Positions 54,469-63,155 of a stretch of DNA of 64,000 nucleotides are shown here, piece by piece. The translations under genes and the position numbers were made by a program. The first letter of the stretch is position 1. Each line of letters begins with the position of its first letter. The stretch is taken from assembly GCA_016713725.1 (NCBI GenBank), contig JADJOO010000003.1, positions 1 through 64,000 of the forward strand. The letters run 5' to 3'. Under the pieces are notes generated by a model that was given only the letters and a program-made list of their open reading frames with translations, did not search any database and was not told the origin of the DNA. Origin of the DNA: Pseudomonadota bacterium (GTDB taxonomy: Bacteria; Pseudomonadota; Gammaproteobacteria; Steroidobacterales; Steroidobacteraceae).

Positions 54469-57063
54469 TCAGAAGCGGTAGTTCAGCTCGACACCGTACG
54501 AGTCGCCGGGCGCGTCGTGAACGAACGAGCCGCCGAACTCCGGTGCCGGAATGATCTCGGCGAGGTAGTCCTCGTCGCCGACGTTGCGGCCCCAGGCCGT
54601 CACGCCCCAGCTTTCACCCTGCAGGGTCAGGCGGGCATTGACGACCGCGTACGGGTCGCGCACCTGCTTGGAGAACTCGCCCTGGCCGAAGCCGAAGTAG
54701 CCGAACAGGTTCGGCAGGCGCTCTTCCTGGACGGGGTGGAACCAGGTTTCGCCGACGAATGAGCCATCGACGCGCGCGATCAGCGCCAGCGAATCGGTGA
54801 GCGTGAACGTGGCTTCGGCGCCGATGTTGCCCGTGTACTCCGGCGCGTACGGCACCTCGTTGCCTTTGGTGTAAGGGCGGCCGCTGTACTTGTCGATCTC
54901 GCCGTCGGTGATGCCGTAGCCCGCGAACACCGTGAACATGTCGTTGATCTGCCAGCGGGCGTCGATCTCGGCGCCCATGATCGTGACCTCGTCGATGTTG
55001 GTCACGGCGCGCAGCAGGCCGAACGGACCGGCGAAGAAGTTGAAGAACTGCATGTCCTCGACTTCCGTATAGAACAACGCCGCGTTCACGCTGACCGAGC
55101 GATCCAGGAAGTAGGACTTGAAGCCGAGTTCCGCGGCCTTCGAGACTTCCTGCTTGAAGGTGTCGTTCACGTCCGTGAGGTTGAGCTGCGACGTCGCGTC
55201 GCAGGCCGGCGCGTAGACGGGCCCGTTCGGGCCCGTGGTGTTGTCACCGAGGCAGAGCGGCGTGGTGCCTGCCAGCCCGTAGAACGTGTCGACGGTGGCT
55301 GCGCTGCCCGACGAGTTGAAGCCGCCGCTGCGGAAACCGTAGCCGTAGGACGCGAACAGCGCGAAGTCGTCAGTCAGCTTCCAGTTGGCCGTGAGCTTCG
55401 GCTGCAACTGGTCGAAGGTCTCGCTGCGGTTCGGGATGCCGGACGTCGCGTAGGCCTGATTCACCGTGTAGGCCGGGTTGATGTACGGGTTGCTGAAGAA
55501 GCTGAAGCCTGGAGTCTGCGCGCGGCAGGACGTGAGGTCCGTGCCCGTGCAGACCGGCACGTTGCTGCTGACTTCGCGGTCCTCGCTGTCATAGCGCAGG
55601 GCGAGGGCCAGCTCGAGGTTGTCCATCACGTCGTAGGCGATCTGGCCGAACACGGCGTAGACCTTGCTGCTGTAGTCGTCGTCGTACAGCAGGTCGGTCG
55701 GGTTCGGACCGCTGGTCGGCACGAACGGACGGGCCTGGAAGCCCTGCCCGAGGTCCGAGCCCTGCGACACGACCACGTGACGATCGATGTCGGCGAAATA
55801 GGCGCCCGCCACCCAACGCAGCGGCTGATCGCCGGGGGAGGTGAGGCGGACTTCAAGGCTCAAGTCTTCCTGGTCGCGCTGCTGGTACTGGTAGCCGCCG
55901 CAGGTGGATGGACCGTACGGCGGCAGGAAGCCGGCCGCGCCGCCGCCCGCCGGCGTGAACCAGATGCTCGACGGGATGCCGAAGAACGGTGCTTCGTAAC
56001 CCGGGTCGGTCAGGTTCGCGTCGTTCGACGCCTGGCAGGTGGCGTCGAGAGCGTACAGCAGGAACGCGTCGCTGGTGCCGTCCGTCAGGAAGAAGTTGGT
56101 CTGGTCGTTGTAGGCCAGGTAGCTCGTCAGCGTGCCGATGCCGACGTCCCAGTCGCCCTTGATCGAGAGGTTGATGTTCTCCTGCTCGTTCTGCGGGTCG
56201 ACGTTGTTGATGTAACGGAAGTTGTGCTTGTTCGCATCCTCGTAGAACGCCGGGCCGACGAATGGCGCCACGTCGGCGAGCGCGATCGACGCATTGAAGT
56301 TGATGGCGCCCGAGTCGAGCTCGGAATACTTGGCCTTGACGTCGATGCCGCCGCCAAGTGCTTCGAACAGCAGCCGGCCGGAGATGCCGTTTTCCTCGAA
56401 GCGATCGACGCAATCGTCGCAGTTGTTCTTCAGGTTTCTCCACTGGCCGTCGGTCTTGCGCGTGTACGCTGAAATCGAGCCCCTGACGCCGTCCGTAAGC
56501 CCTCCACCCAGGTAGATGCTGCCCAGGTAGCTGTTGTCGGAGCCGTATCCAGCCTTGATATCGGCTTCAAACTCCTCGCCCGGCTTGCGCGTGGTCAGGA
56601 TCAGCGCGCCGGCGACGGCGTTGCGGCCATAGAGCGCGCCCTGCGGGCCTTTCAGGACTTCGATCTGGGTGACGCCTGACAGCTCCTGGTTCAGCGCCTG
56701 CGGGTTGGTCTGCAGCACGCCGTCGATGACGAGCGCGAAGTTCGTCTCCGCATCGCGGCCCGTATTGATGCCGCGGATGTTGACCTGCATGTCGCCGGCT
56801 TCCGCCGTCTGCACCTGCGACACGCCTGTCGTCAGCGCGATGAAGTCCTGCGGCCGCTGGATGCCGGCGCTCCTGATCTCCGAGGCCGTGAAGGCAGTGA
56901 TCGAGACCGGCACGTCCTCGATGCGTTCTTCGCGCTGTCGCGCGGTCACCACGATTTCCTCGAGCTGGCCGGTCTCTGCAGCCTGCAGCACTGGCGGCAC
57001 CGCAAGCAGCGATGCGCCGTGCGCGGCGGCCAGGGCGAACAACCGAGTCTTGCCATGCTTCAT
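54469..57063 (-). CDS. TonB-dependent receptor
   Basis: An 864-residue outer-membrane receptor that would import a specific ligand with TonB-ExbBD energy. Signal peptide (LFALAAAHGASLLAVPPVL), TonB-box-like region QLEEIVVTARQREERIEDVP, plug domain (DFIALTTGVSQVQTAEAGDM, TQIEVLKGPQGALYGRNAVA, ALILTTRKPGEEFEADIKAG), then barrel strands to the C-terminal PGDSYGVELNYRF. The style (GPQGALYGRNAVAGALIL, repeated FASYGYGFRSGGFN) is that of the abundant receptors of sphingomonad/gammaproteobacterial oligotrophs; the ligand cannot be read. The gene is intact. It is read divergently from ppc across a 271-base gap. Confidence 0.94.
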   Translation of the reverse strand: MKHGKTRLFALAAAHGASLLAVPPVLQAAETGQLEEIVVTARQREERIEDVPVSITAFTASEIRSAGIQRPQDFIALTTGVSQVQTAEAGDMQVNIRGINTGRDAETNFALVIDGVLQTNPQALNQELSGVTQIEVLKGPQGALYGRNAVAGALILTTRKPGEEFEADIKAGYGSDNSYLGSIYLGGGLTDGVRGSISAYTRKTDGQWRNLKNNCDDCVDRFEENGISGRLLFEALGGGIDVKAKYSELDSGAINFNASIALADVAPFVGPAFYEDANKHNFRYINNVDPQNEQENINLSIKGDWDVGIGTLTSYLAYNDQTNFFLTDGTSDAFLLYALDATCQASNDANLTDPGYEAPFFGIPSSIWFTPAGGGAAGFLPPYGPSTCGGYQYQQRDQEDLSLEVRLTSPGDQPLRWVAGAYFADIDRHVVVSQGSDLGQGFQARPFVPTSGPNPTDLLYDDDYSSKVYAVFGQIAYDVMDNLELALALRYDSEDREVSSNVPVCTGTDLTSCRAQTPGFSFFSNPYINPAYTVNQAYATSGIPNRSETFDQLQPKLTANWKLTDDFALFASYGYGFRSGGFNSSGSAATVDTFYGLAGTTPLCLGDNTTGPNGPVYAPACDATSQLNLTDVNDTFKQEVSKAAELGFKSYFLDRSVSVNAALFYTEVEDMQFFNFFAGPFGLLRAVTNIDEVTIMGAEIDARWQINDMFTVFAGYGITDGEIDKYSGRPYTKGNEVPYAPEYTGNIGAEATFTLTDSLALIARVDGSFVGETWFHPVQEERLPNLFGYFGFGQGEFSKQVRDPYAVVNARLTLQGESWGVTAWGRNVGDEDYLAEIIPAPEFGGSFVHDAPGDSYGVELNYRF

Positions 57064-57244
57064 GTGATGTCCCCGTGCTTAAAGGTCGGATAGGCCCCGC
57101 TGGACGGGCCCCCAGGCTCGTCGCGAACATACCACCCGATCCGGCGAAGTTGCAATATAAGTAAGACAATAGAACAAGCGGCTGCGGGTGAGGATCGCTC
57201 CTGCCAATGTTGTCCCGTAGCAACAATGCGCCGGCCACGGGCTC

Positions 57245-57253
57245 TGCTAGCAT
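57245..57253 (+). promoter_or_regulatory. putative extended -10 of ppc
   Basis: TGC-TAGCAT resembles the extended -10 elements before aguA and the patatin gene; the start would be near 57260, leaving a leader of about 75 bases before the ATG at 57335. The 271-base gap 57064-57334 otherwise holds an AT-rich stretch at about 57150-57180 (CAATATAAGTAAGACAATAG), which may contain the promoter of the divergent receptor, and no gene. Confidence 0.35.
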
Positions 57254-57334
57254 TCGCCACTCCGCACTTCCCCGATTCATCATTACCGCCCGCCGCGCCT
57301 GGACCCCCACTTACGTTTTCCGACCCTCGCGGCC

Positions 57335-60085
57335 ATGGCACGCAAAGACATTTCGTTCACGGCAAAGGATGCGGCGCTCCGCGAGGACGTCCACACGCTC
57401 GGTGCTCTCGTGGGCGAAGTGTTGCGGGACCAGGGCGGCGACACGTTCTTCGAGGAAGTGGAGGGTGACCGGCAGGTAGCGATCCGTCGCCGCGACGGCG
57501 ACCCGGAGGCCGCCGTGCAGTTGGTCGTGCGGGCAGAAAGCCGGTCGGCGGAGCTGGCCGCCGAACTGATCCGGGCCTTCAGCACGTGGTTCCAGATGGT
57601 CAACATGGCCGAGAAGGTGCACCGCGTGCGCCGGCGGCGGCAGTACCTCAACGACAGCAGCACCCACCAGCCCGGCGGCCTCGCCGAATGCTTCCACAAG
57701 CTGCGCTCGATCGGTTACAGCCTGTCGCAGGTGGTCGAGCTGCTCGGGCACCTGAGCATCGAGCCTGTCTTTACAGCCCACCCGACGGAATCGACGCGCC
57801 GCACCCTGCTGCGCCAGCAGCAGCGCATCGCGCGCCTGCTCATGACGCGGCTCGATCCGTCGCTGACCCCGGTCGAGCGCCGCACGACGCTCGAGCGGGT
57901 GCGTGGCGAAGTCACCACCGGCTGGCAGACCGCCGACAACTCACGCGAGAAACTCACGATCGCGGACGAGCGTGAGCACGTGCTCTTCTTCCTGGTCGAG
58001 ATCGTCTACGACGTCATTCCCGTTTTCTACGAGGAGATCGAGGAATCGCTGGTCCTCATCTTTGGTGACGAGGCGCGGCAGGCGAAGGTCCCGGAGTTGC
58101 TGCATTTCGGCTCGTGGGTCGGCGGCGACATGGACGGGTTGCCGGACGTGCACGCCAAGACCATCCGCGAGAGCTGTGCCCGTCATCACGCGCTGATCGT
58201 CAATCGCTACTTCCTCGAGGCGCAGCGTCTCGCCGAAAAGCTGAGCCAGAGCGAGCGGCGCACGCCCGACATCCCGCAGCCCCTGCGTGACCGGATCGAA
58301 CACTACAAATCGGTGGTGCCGGCCGCGCGCGCGAGCGCGCCGTCGGGCCACGACGAGATGCCGTACCGCGTGCTGCTCGGCCAGATCGCGGAACGGCTGC
58401 GCGCCACGTATGACCACCGCTCGGGCCAGTACGAGCGCGTCGAGCAGCTGACCGACGACCTGCAGATCATCGTGAACAGCCTCGAGGCCAATCGCGGCCG
58501 GTACGCTGGGCTGTTCCTCATCCGCCGCTTCCTGCGTCGGGTGCGAACGTTCGGGCTGCATCTGGCGACGCTCGACGTGCGCCAGAATGCCGAAGTGCAC
58601 CGGCAGATCGTCGGTCGCGCCCTCGCAGAACCGGATTGGGAAACACGCCCGGCCGCGGAGCGCGTCGAGCGGCTGCGGGACGCGCTGGCCCGCGACGAAT
58701 CGCCGCCCGAAGTGCTCGAGGCCGCCGGCAAGCGCGCGCTCTGGGTGTTCGAGGCGATGGACTATTGCCGGCACCGGTACGGCCAGGCCGCGGTCGGTTC
58801 TTACGTCGTCAGCATGGCGCGCGACATCGATGACGTGCTCTCCGTGCTGCTGCTCGCCCGCTGGGCGGGCCTCGTCGATGGCGGCAACGGCCAGGTCTCC
58901 CTCGACGTCGCGCCACTGTTCGAATCGGTGGCCGCGCTCGATGCGGCGGGGCCGACGCTCACGCGGCTGCTCGCCGATCCGATCTATCGCGACCACCTGG
59001 CTGCGCGCGGCAACCGGCAGGTCGTGATGATCGGCTACGCCGACAGCAACAAGGAATCGGGAATCGCCTCGTCGCGCTGGCTGCTGCGCCGGGCGCAGGA
59101 AGCCATGCTCGCCGCCTGCGCGGAGGCCGGCGTGCGCCTGCTGGTGTTCCACGGTCGTGGCGGGTCGATCAGTCGTGGCGGCAGCCGGACCGAGGCCGTC
59201 GTGAGCAGCCTGCCCACGGCGGTCGCGGGTGGACAACTGCGCGTTACGGAGCAAGGCGAAACGATCAACGACCGCTACGGCCTGCAGCCGATCACGTTGC
59301 GCACGTTCGAACAGGGGCTAAACACACTCGCTCTGGCCGTCGCGGGCGAGCAGCGCGAGTCGGTCAAGCCGGGCTGGCAGGACGCAGTTCAGTTGCTCTC
59401 GGACGCGAGCCGGGCGCGTTACCGTTGTTTCGTGCATGACGACCCGGGTTTCTTCGAGTTCTTCCAGGCGGTCACGCCCGTCGACGTGATCGAGCGCATG
59501 CAGATCGGCTCGCGGCCCCTGGTGCGGGGCAGTGGCAGCGGTGTGGACACGATTCGGGCGGTGCCGTGGATGTTCGCGTGGTCCCAGAGCCGGCACATGC
59601 TGCCCGGCTGGTTCGGCGCTGGCACGGGCCTGGCGGCGGTCATCGACGCCCATGGGGAAGCGCTGGTTGGCGAAATGTACCGGGACTGGCCGTTCTTCGA
59701 AGGGTTCGTGGACGACGTCGAGATGCGGCTCGCCCGTGCCGACATGGACATCGCCTGGCACTACGAACGCTTGTACCCGGGCGACGTCGAGCGGTATTCC
59801 ACGGCGATCCGGCAGGAGTACGAACTGACCCGCCGGCTGGTCCTGCAGCTGAAGGGCTGTGCCCGGCTGCTCGACTCCGAACCGACGCTGCAGCGCTCGA
59901 TCTGGCTGCGCAACCCGTACGTCGATCCGATCCACCTGATGCAGGTGCAGTTGTTGCGTCGCTGGCGCGAAGCAGGCTCGCCGAACGACAAGGGCCGTGC
60001 CCTCGACGACCCCAACCGGCGGCTGTTCCCGGCGCTGGTCGCGTCAGTGAACGGCATCGCACACGGCCTGCAGGGCACGGGCTGA
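57335..60085 (+). CDS. ppc: phosphoenolpyruvate carboxylase
   Basis: Anaplerotic enzyme adding bicarbonate to PEP to form oxaloacetate; 916 residues, normal for bacteria. Motifs in order: FTAHPTESTRRTLLRQQQRI with the catalytic histidine (about 150), GSWVGGDMDGLPDV, VGYADSNKESG-like IGYADSNKESGIASSRW (about 565), LLVFHGRGGSISRGGSRTE with the active-site glycine loop (about 600), and RAVPWMFAWSQSRHMLPGWF (about 745). The C-terminal tetrapeptide, normally QNTG or RNTG, reads QGTG here, an unusual change at a residue near the allosteric/active-site region. No regulatory phosphorylation serine of the plant type is expected. A histone-like gene follows. Confidence 0.95.
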   Translation: MARKDISFTAKDAALREDVHTLGALVGEVLRDQGGDTFFEEVEGDRQVAIRRRDGDPEAAVQLVVRAESRSAELAAELIRAFSTWFQMVNMAEKVHRVRRRRQYLNDSSTHQPGGLAECFHKLRSIGYSLSQVVELLGHLSIEPVFTAHPTESTRRTLLRQQQRIARLLMTRLDPSLTPVERRTTLERVRGEVTTGWQTADNSREKLTIADEREHVLFFLVEIVYDVIPVFYEEIEESLVLIFGDEARQAKVPELLHFGSWVGGDMDGLPDVHAKTIRESCARHHALIVNRYFLEAQRLAEKLSQSERRTPDIPQPLRDRIEHYKSVVPAARASAPSGHDEMPYRVLLGQIAERLRATYDHRSGQYERVEQLTDDLQIIVNSLEANRGRYAGLFLIRRFLRRVRTFGLHLATLDVRQNAEVHRQIVGRALAEPDWETRPAAERVERLRDALARDESPPEVLEAAGKRALWVFEAMDYCRHRYGQAAVGSYVVSMARDIDDVLSVLLLARWAGLVDGGNGQVSLDVAPLFESVAALDAAGPTLTRLLADPIYRDHLAARGNRQVVMIGYADSNKESGIASSRWLLRRAQEAMLAACAEAGVRLLVFHGRGGSISRGGSRTEAVVSSLPTAVAGGQLRVTEQGETINDRYGLQPITLRTFEQGLNTLALAVAGEQRESVKPGWQDAVQLLSDASRARYRCFVHDDPGFFEFFQAVTPVDVIERMQIGSRPLVRGSGSGVDTIRAVPWMFAWSQSRHMLPGWFGAGTGLAAVIDAHGEALVGEMYRDWPFFEGFVDDVEMRLARADMDIAWHYERLYPGDVERYSTAIRQEYELTRRLVLQLKGCARLLDSEPTLQRSIWLRNPYVDPIHLMQVQLLRRWREAGSPNDKGRALDDPNRRLFPALVASVNGIAHGLQGTG

Positions 60086-60210
60086 CACCGGCTGCAGTTT
60101 TCCCTTGTTGACTGCGCAAGGCGTGAGGAATAGCGTCCTTACGTCAGGCGCGACGGTGTCAATCACCGACGCAACTCACGCCAACCAAAGGCAAAGGGAG
60201 ATCGATTCAC

Positions 60211-60762
60211 ATGGCAGCGAAGAAGAAAGCGCGTCGTGCGGCGCCGCGCAAGGTCAGCAAGGCGAAGGCTACCAAGGCCAGGCGTAAAGTCGTAACGAAG
60301 GCGAAGGCCACCAAGGTCAAGCGCAGAGTCGTCAGGAAAGCGAAGGTTACGAAGGCCAGGCGCAAGGTCGCCCGCAAGGCCGCCCGCAAGACCACCAAGA
60401 GTCGCAGCACCGCCACCAGTCGTCGCGTCGCTGCCGTCAAGGCTGCTGCGAGGAAGGCCCCGGCCCGCACCCGTGCAGCCGTGAAGAAGGCCGTCAACAA
60501 GTTGCCGCCGTCAGCCAAGCGCGCCCTGCGCAAAGCCGACCGCAACCTGAAGTCGGCCGAGAAGAGCATCGCCAAGGCCGTGAAGTCCGCGAAGAAGAAA
60601 GCTTCGAAGACGGCCGCGCAGGCCGGCTCGATGGTCAGTTCCGCCCAGGCATCGGCCGAGAAGCAGGCGACGTCGATGCTGGATTCGGCCAAGGAAATGG
60701 CGACCAAGGTCAGCGAGACGGTGCAGAGCGCCGTCGGCAACCTGGTGCCGGGCGAAAAGTAG
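60211..60762 (+). CDS. lysine/alanine-rich histone H1-like protein
   Basis: A 183-residue basic protein. Residues 1-110 are Lys/Arg/Ala-rich with loose repeats of KAKATKARRKV type (AKATKARRKVVTKAKATKVK), like the C-terminal tails of eukaryotic H1 and bacterial AlgP/HU-tail proteins, so it should bind DNA non-specifically. The C-terminal 70 residues differ: an amphipathic, alanine/serine-rich helix (SMVSSAQASAEKQATSMLDS, AKEMATKVSETVQSAVGNLV) ending in GEK. AGGGAGA is 13 bases upstream of the ATG. Repetitive Lys codons make length variation between strains likely. The amphipathic part may bind membrane or pair with itself (inference). Confidence 0.85.
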   Translation: MAAKKKARRAAPRKVSKAKATKARRKVVTKAKATKVKRRVVRKAKVTKARRKVARKAARKTTKSRSTATSRRVAAVKAAARKAPARTRAAVKKAVNKLPPSAKRALRKADRNLKSAEKSIAKAVKSAKKKASKTAAQAGSMVSSAQASAEKQATSMLDSAKEMATKVSETVQSAVGNLVPGEK

Positions 60763-60785
60763 CCGTGATTCGATGAATCCGCGCT

Positions 60786-60806
60786 CCCTCCCGCACTACG
60801 GGAGGG
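60786..60806. terminator. hairpin between convergent genes
   Basis: CCCTCCCG-CACTA-CGGGAGGG forms a perfect 8-bp stem between the histone-like gene and the oppositely oriented NUDIX gene, a good place for bidirectional termination. No T run follows. It is similar in sequence to the palindrome at 54424-54441. Confidence 0.45.
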
Positions 60807-60828
60807 GGCTCGTGATCCGGGCGCGCAT

Positions 60829-61740
60829 TCAGCGCAGCCGAGGAAACCGCATCCGCGACGGCATCGCCGTCAGGTAGTCCGGATAGGTCGCAAGCGATCT
60901 GCACCCTTCCCCGGGCATCTGCAGGTACTGCTCGTCCCAGGGCAGCACGATTTCGATTTCGGCCGCACTCACTTCGAATCGCTTCGGCAGGATCGGTGGC
61001 ACGATCCGCGTGCGCTCGGCCTCGAGCATCGCGGCCAAACCGCCATGCAGGCGATGGCTGCTCCAGAGGTCCTGCAGCGTGGCGCGAGTCGGCGGCGCCA
61101 TCTTCATCTCGCCTCCCGCCAGGTGTCTGCGAACGTCAGCTTCTGTGAGCCACGCGTGGTGGGTGAGTTCACCACGATCGACGCTCGCTTCCTGGTCGGG
61201 TGGCACCGTGAGAGCGAAGAAGCGCGTATCGAAGCGCCGGTTCTCGAACGCCGGTGTGATCCAGTGCGACCAGTACACGAGGCGCTCGACGTCGAGCACC
61301 AGGTCTTCGTCGACGAGCATGCGCGCGAACTCGGTGGCATCGGCTGAGGTCGCCACGCGGCGAGCCGCGACGCGGGCCAGCCGTTCATCGCCCCAGCGTC
61401 CGCCGCCGCGCGGTCGTGCCAGCAACACACCCGATTCCTCAAACGTTTCGCGGCAGGCTGCCACCAGCAACCCGCGCGCCGTGTCGAGGTCAATCGATGC
61501 GGTGTCCGCGCTGGCATCGGCGCTCAGCATGCGCGAGCCGGTGTCGGCGATTGCGGCCTGGTCAGAGCGTGCGGCCAGTTCGGTCGAGAGGTCCGACGCT
61601 TCCATGCGGCCGCCGGGAAACACCCACAGCCCGCCCATGAACGACAGGCTGGCGGCACGCTTGGTCAGGAGCACCTGCAGGCCGGTGTCGTTCTCCCGCA
61701 GCAGCAGGACCGTCGCGGCATGCGGAATCGTCGCCGTCAC
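60829..61740 (-). CDS. NUDIX hydrolase
   Basis: A 303-residue NUDIX-fold protein that probably hydrolyses a nucleoside-diphosphate-linked compound such as a CoA or sugar nucleotide. The N-terminal strand is AATVLLLRENDTGLQVLLT, followed by MGGLWVFPGGRMEASD. The NUDIX box is stretched: after a 40-residue insert comes AACRETFEESGVLLAR with the catalytic RETFEESG. This spacing resembles the RNA pyrophosphatase/CoA-like large NUDIX subgroup. The C-terminal half is family-specific. The ATG at 61740 lies ten bases after the oxidoreductase stop, so the two probably form an operon. Confidence 0.88.
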   Translation of the reverse strand: MTATIPHAATVLLLRENDTGLQVLLTKRAASLSFMGGLWVFPGGRMEASDLSTELAARSDQAAIADTGSRMLSADASADTASIDLDTARGLLVAACRETFEESGVLLARPRGGGRWGDERLARVAARRVATSADATEFARMLVDEDLVLDVERLVYWSHWITPAFENRRFDTRFFALTVPPDQEASVDRGELTHHAWLTEADVRRHLAGGEMKMAPPTRATLQDLWSSHRLHGGLAAMLEAERTRIVPPILPKRFEVSAAEIEIVLPWDEQYLQMPGEGCRSLATYPDYLTAMPSRMRFPRLR

Positions 61741-61750
61741 CGCGCGGGTC

Positions 61751-62764
61751 TCAGGTCAGTTTGACCAGCTGCTTGCCGAAGTTCTTGCCGCGCAGCATGC
61801 CGATGAACGCTGCCGGCGCGGCGGCCAGGCCATCCGCGATCGACTCGCGATACTTGATCTTGCCCGTCGCCACGCCCCTGGCGAGCTCGCCCAGCGCCTG
61901 CGGCCAGATCTCGAGGTGCTCGGACACGATGAACCCGCGCAACGAAAGCCGGTTGACCAGCAGGGCGCGGGTGTTGTGGATGGCGATGTCGCCGCCTTCG
62001 TAGCCGGCGATGAGTCCGCAGACTGCGATGCGGCCAAACGCATTCATGCGCGCCAGCGCGGCATCGAGGCCGACACCACCAACGTTCTCGAACAGGCCGT
62101 CGATGCCGTTTGGCGCGCCTTCCTTGAGCGCGACGCTCATCGAACGGATGTCCTTGTGCTCGCGGTGGTCGATGCAGGCGTCGAAGCCGAGTTCGTCACG
62201 TACGTAGGCGCACTTCTCGGGAGCGCCGGCAATGCCGACTGCGCAACAGCCGCTCATTTTCGCGAGCTGACCCACGACCGAGCCCACGGCACCGCTCGCT
62301 GCCGACACCAGCACGGTTTCGCCGGGCTTGGGCTTGCAGATCTCGTTCAGGCCGTACCAGGCCGTGATGCCAGGCATGCCGACGGGCCCGAGATAGGCCG
62401 AGAGCGGGACGTGCTTGGTCTCGACCTTGTTGAGACCGGTGCCGTCCGAGACGCCGTATTCCTGCCAGCCCAGGTAGCCGACGACGGCGTCGCCGGGGGC
62501 GAACTTGGGATTCTGCGACGCTTCGACGACGCCCGCCGTGCCGCCAACCATCGTGTCGCCGATCACCTGCGGTGCCGAGTAGGACTTGGCATCGTCCATG
62601 CGGCCCCGCATGTACGGATCGAGCGACAGGAAGTGATTGCGCACGAGGACCTGGCCGGGGCCGATGTCAGGAACCGGAACACGCTCGAGACGGAAGTTGT
62701 CCGGCGAGACGGCGCCGCCCTGTGGGCGACTGGCAAGGACAATGCGCTGGTAGGTCTGGGTCAT
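61751..62764 (-). CDS. NADP-dependent oxidoreductase, zinc-independent MDR family
   Basis: A 337-residue medium-chain reductase without zinc ligands: RIVLASRPQGGAVSPDNFRL, GQVLVRNHFLSLDPYMRGRM, GDTMVGGTAGVVEASQNPKF, the nucleotide-binding GAVGSVVGQLAKMSGC (about 165) and YRESIADGLAAAPAAFIGML at the end. It belongs to the leukotriene B4 dehydrogenase/curcumin-reductase-like group that reduces enone or quinone double bonds with NADPH. The substrate is unknown. Eight-base inverted repeats lie 16-37 bases before its ATG (62780-62801), a probable operator, and a NUDIX hydrolase gene follows in the same direction. Confidence 0.92.
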   Translation of the reverse strand: MTQTYQRIVLASRPQGGAVSPDNFRLERVPVPDIGPGQVLVRNHFLSLDPYMRGRMDDAKSYSAPQVIGDTMVGGTAGVVEASQNPKFAPGDAVVGYLGWQEYGVSDGTGLNKVETKHVPLSAYLGPVGMPGITAWYGLNEICKPKPGETVLVSAASGAVGSVVGQLAKMSGCCAVGIAGAPEKCAYVRDELGFDACIDHREHKDIRSMSVALKEGAPNGIDGLFENVGGVGLDAALARMNAFGRIAVCGLIAGYEGGDIAIHNTRALLVNRLSLRGFIVSEHLEIWPQALGELARGVATGKIKYRESIADGLAAAPAAFIGMLRGKNFGKQLVKLT

Positions 62765-62779
62765 GGGGCGGTGCTCCTC

Positions 62780-62801
62780 GTGCGAAGGAGCATCTTCGCA
62801 C
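62780..62801. promoter_or_regulatory. candidate operator before the oxidoreductase gene
   Basis: GTGCGAAG and CTTCGCAC are perfect 8-base inverted arms separated by six bases, ending 16 bases upstream of the start codon at 62764. The shape suits a dimeric TetR/MarR-type regulator; the regulator gene is not visible nearby. It could also form a hairpin in the mRNA leader. Confidence 0.5.
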
Positions 62802-62867
62802 GGGGAGCAGTCTGGTGTCCGGCGCGGACGGTCGACACGATTAGGGACCTAGGTCGGGATCCGGCCG

Positions 62868-63155
62868 TCAGTCGACGGAGACCGTACCTATCGCTGAACA
62901 TGACGATTCTCGATCATCTGACCTGAAGATGATGTTTGCCGGAACGGCATTGCAATGCGGAGCGAACGTCGTGCCAAGGTGTCGTGTGGTCACTTCCGCG
63001 GAACTCATCGCGACGCTATTTACAAGTACTGGCCGGTCCAATCGAAACGTGGCGGACCCGGCAGCGTGTATTTCAAAGTTCCCAGCGAGCGATAGGCCTC
63101 CCAAAATGGACGCCACATCCCAGGGATCCGAAACGTCAATCGATCCGCGGCTCAT
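62868..63155 (-). CDS. candidate immunity protein for the adjacent toxin
   Basis: A 95-residue protein (MSRGSIDVSDPWDVASILGG start, CSAIGTVSVD end) whose ATG at 63155 overlaps the toxin stop by four bases (ATGA), a common arrangement for a polymorphic toxin and its antidote. It has no signal peptide or known domain and a mixed alpha/beta composition. GC content is visibly lower than in the rest of the window, as expected for recently transferred toxin cassettes. It cannot be assigned to an immunity family by sequence alone; the function rests on its position. Confidence 0.65.
   Translation of the reverse strand: MSRGSIDVSDPWDVASILGGLSLAGNFEIHAAGSATFRLDRPVLVNSVAMSSAEVTTRHLGTTFAPHCNAVPANIIFRSDDRESSCSAIGTVSVD

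Noticed and set aside
60211..60640. Tandem DNA repeat in the histone-like gene
   Set aside because: The Lys/Arg/Ala codon repetition reflects protein composition; the units differ in sequence and length and show no exact tandem copies.
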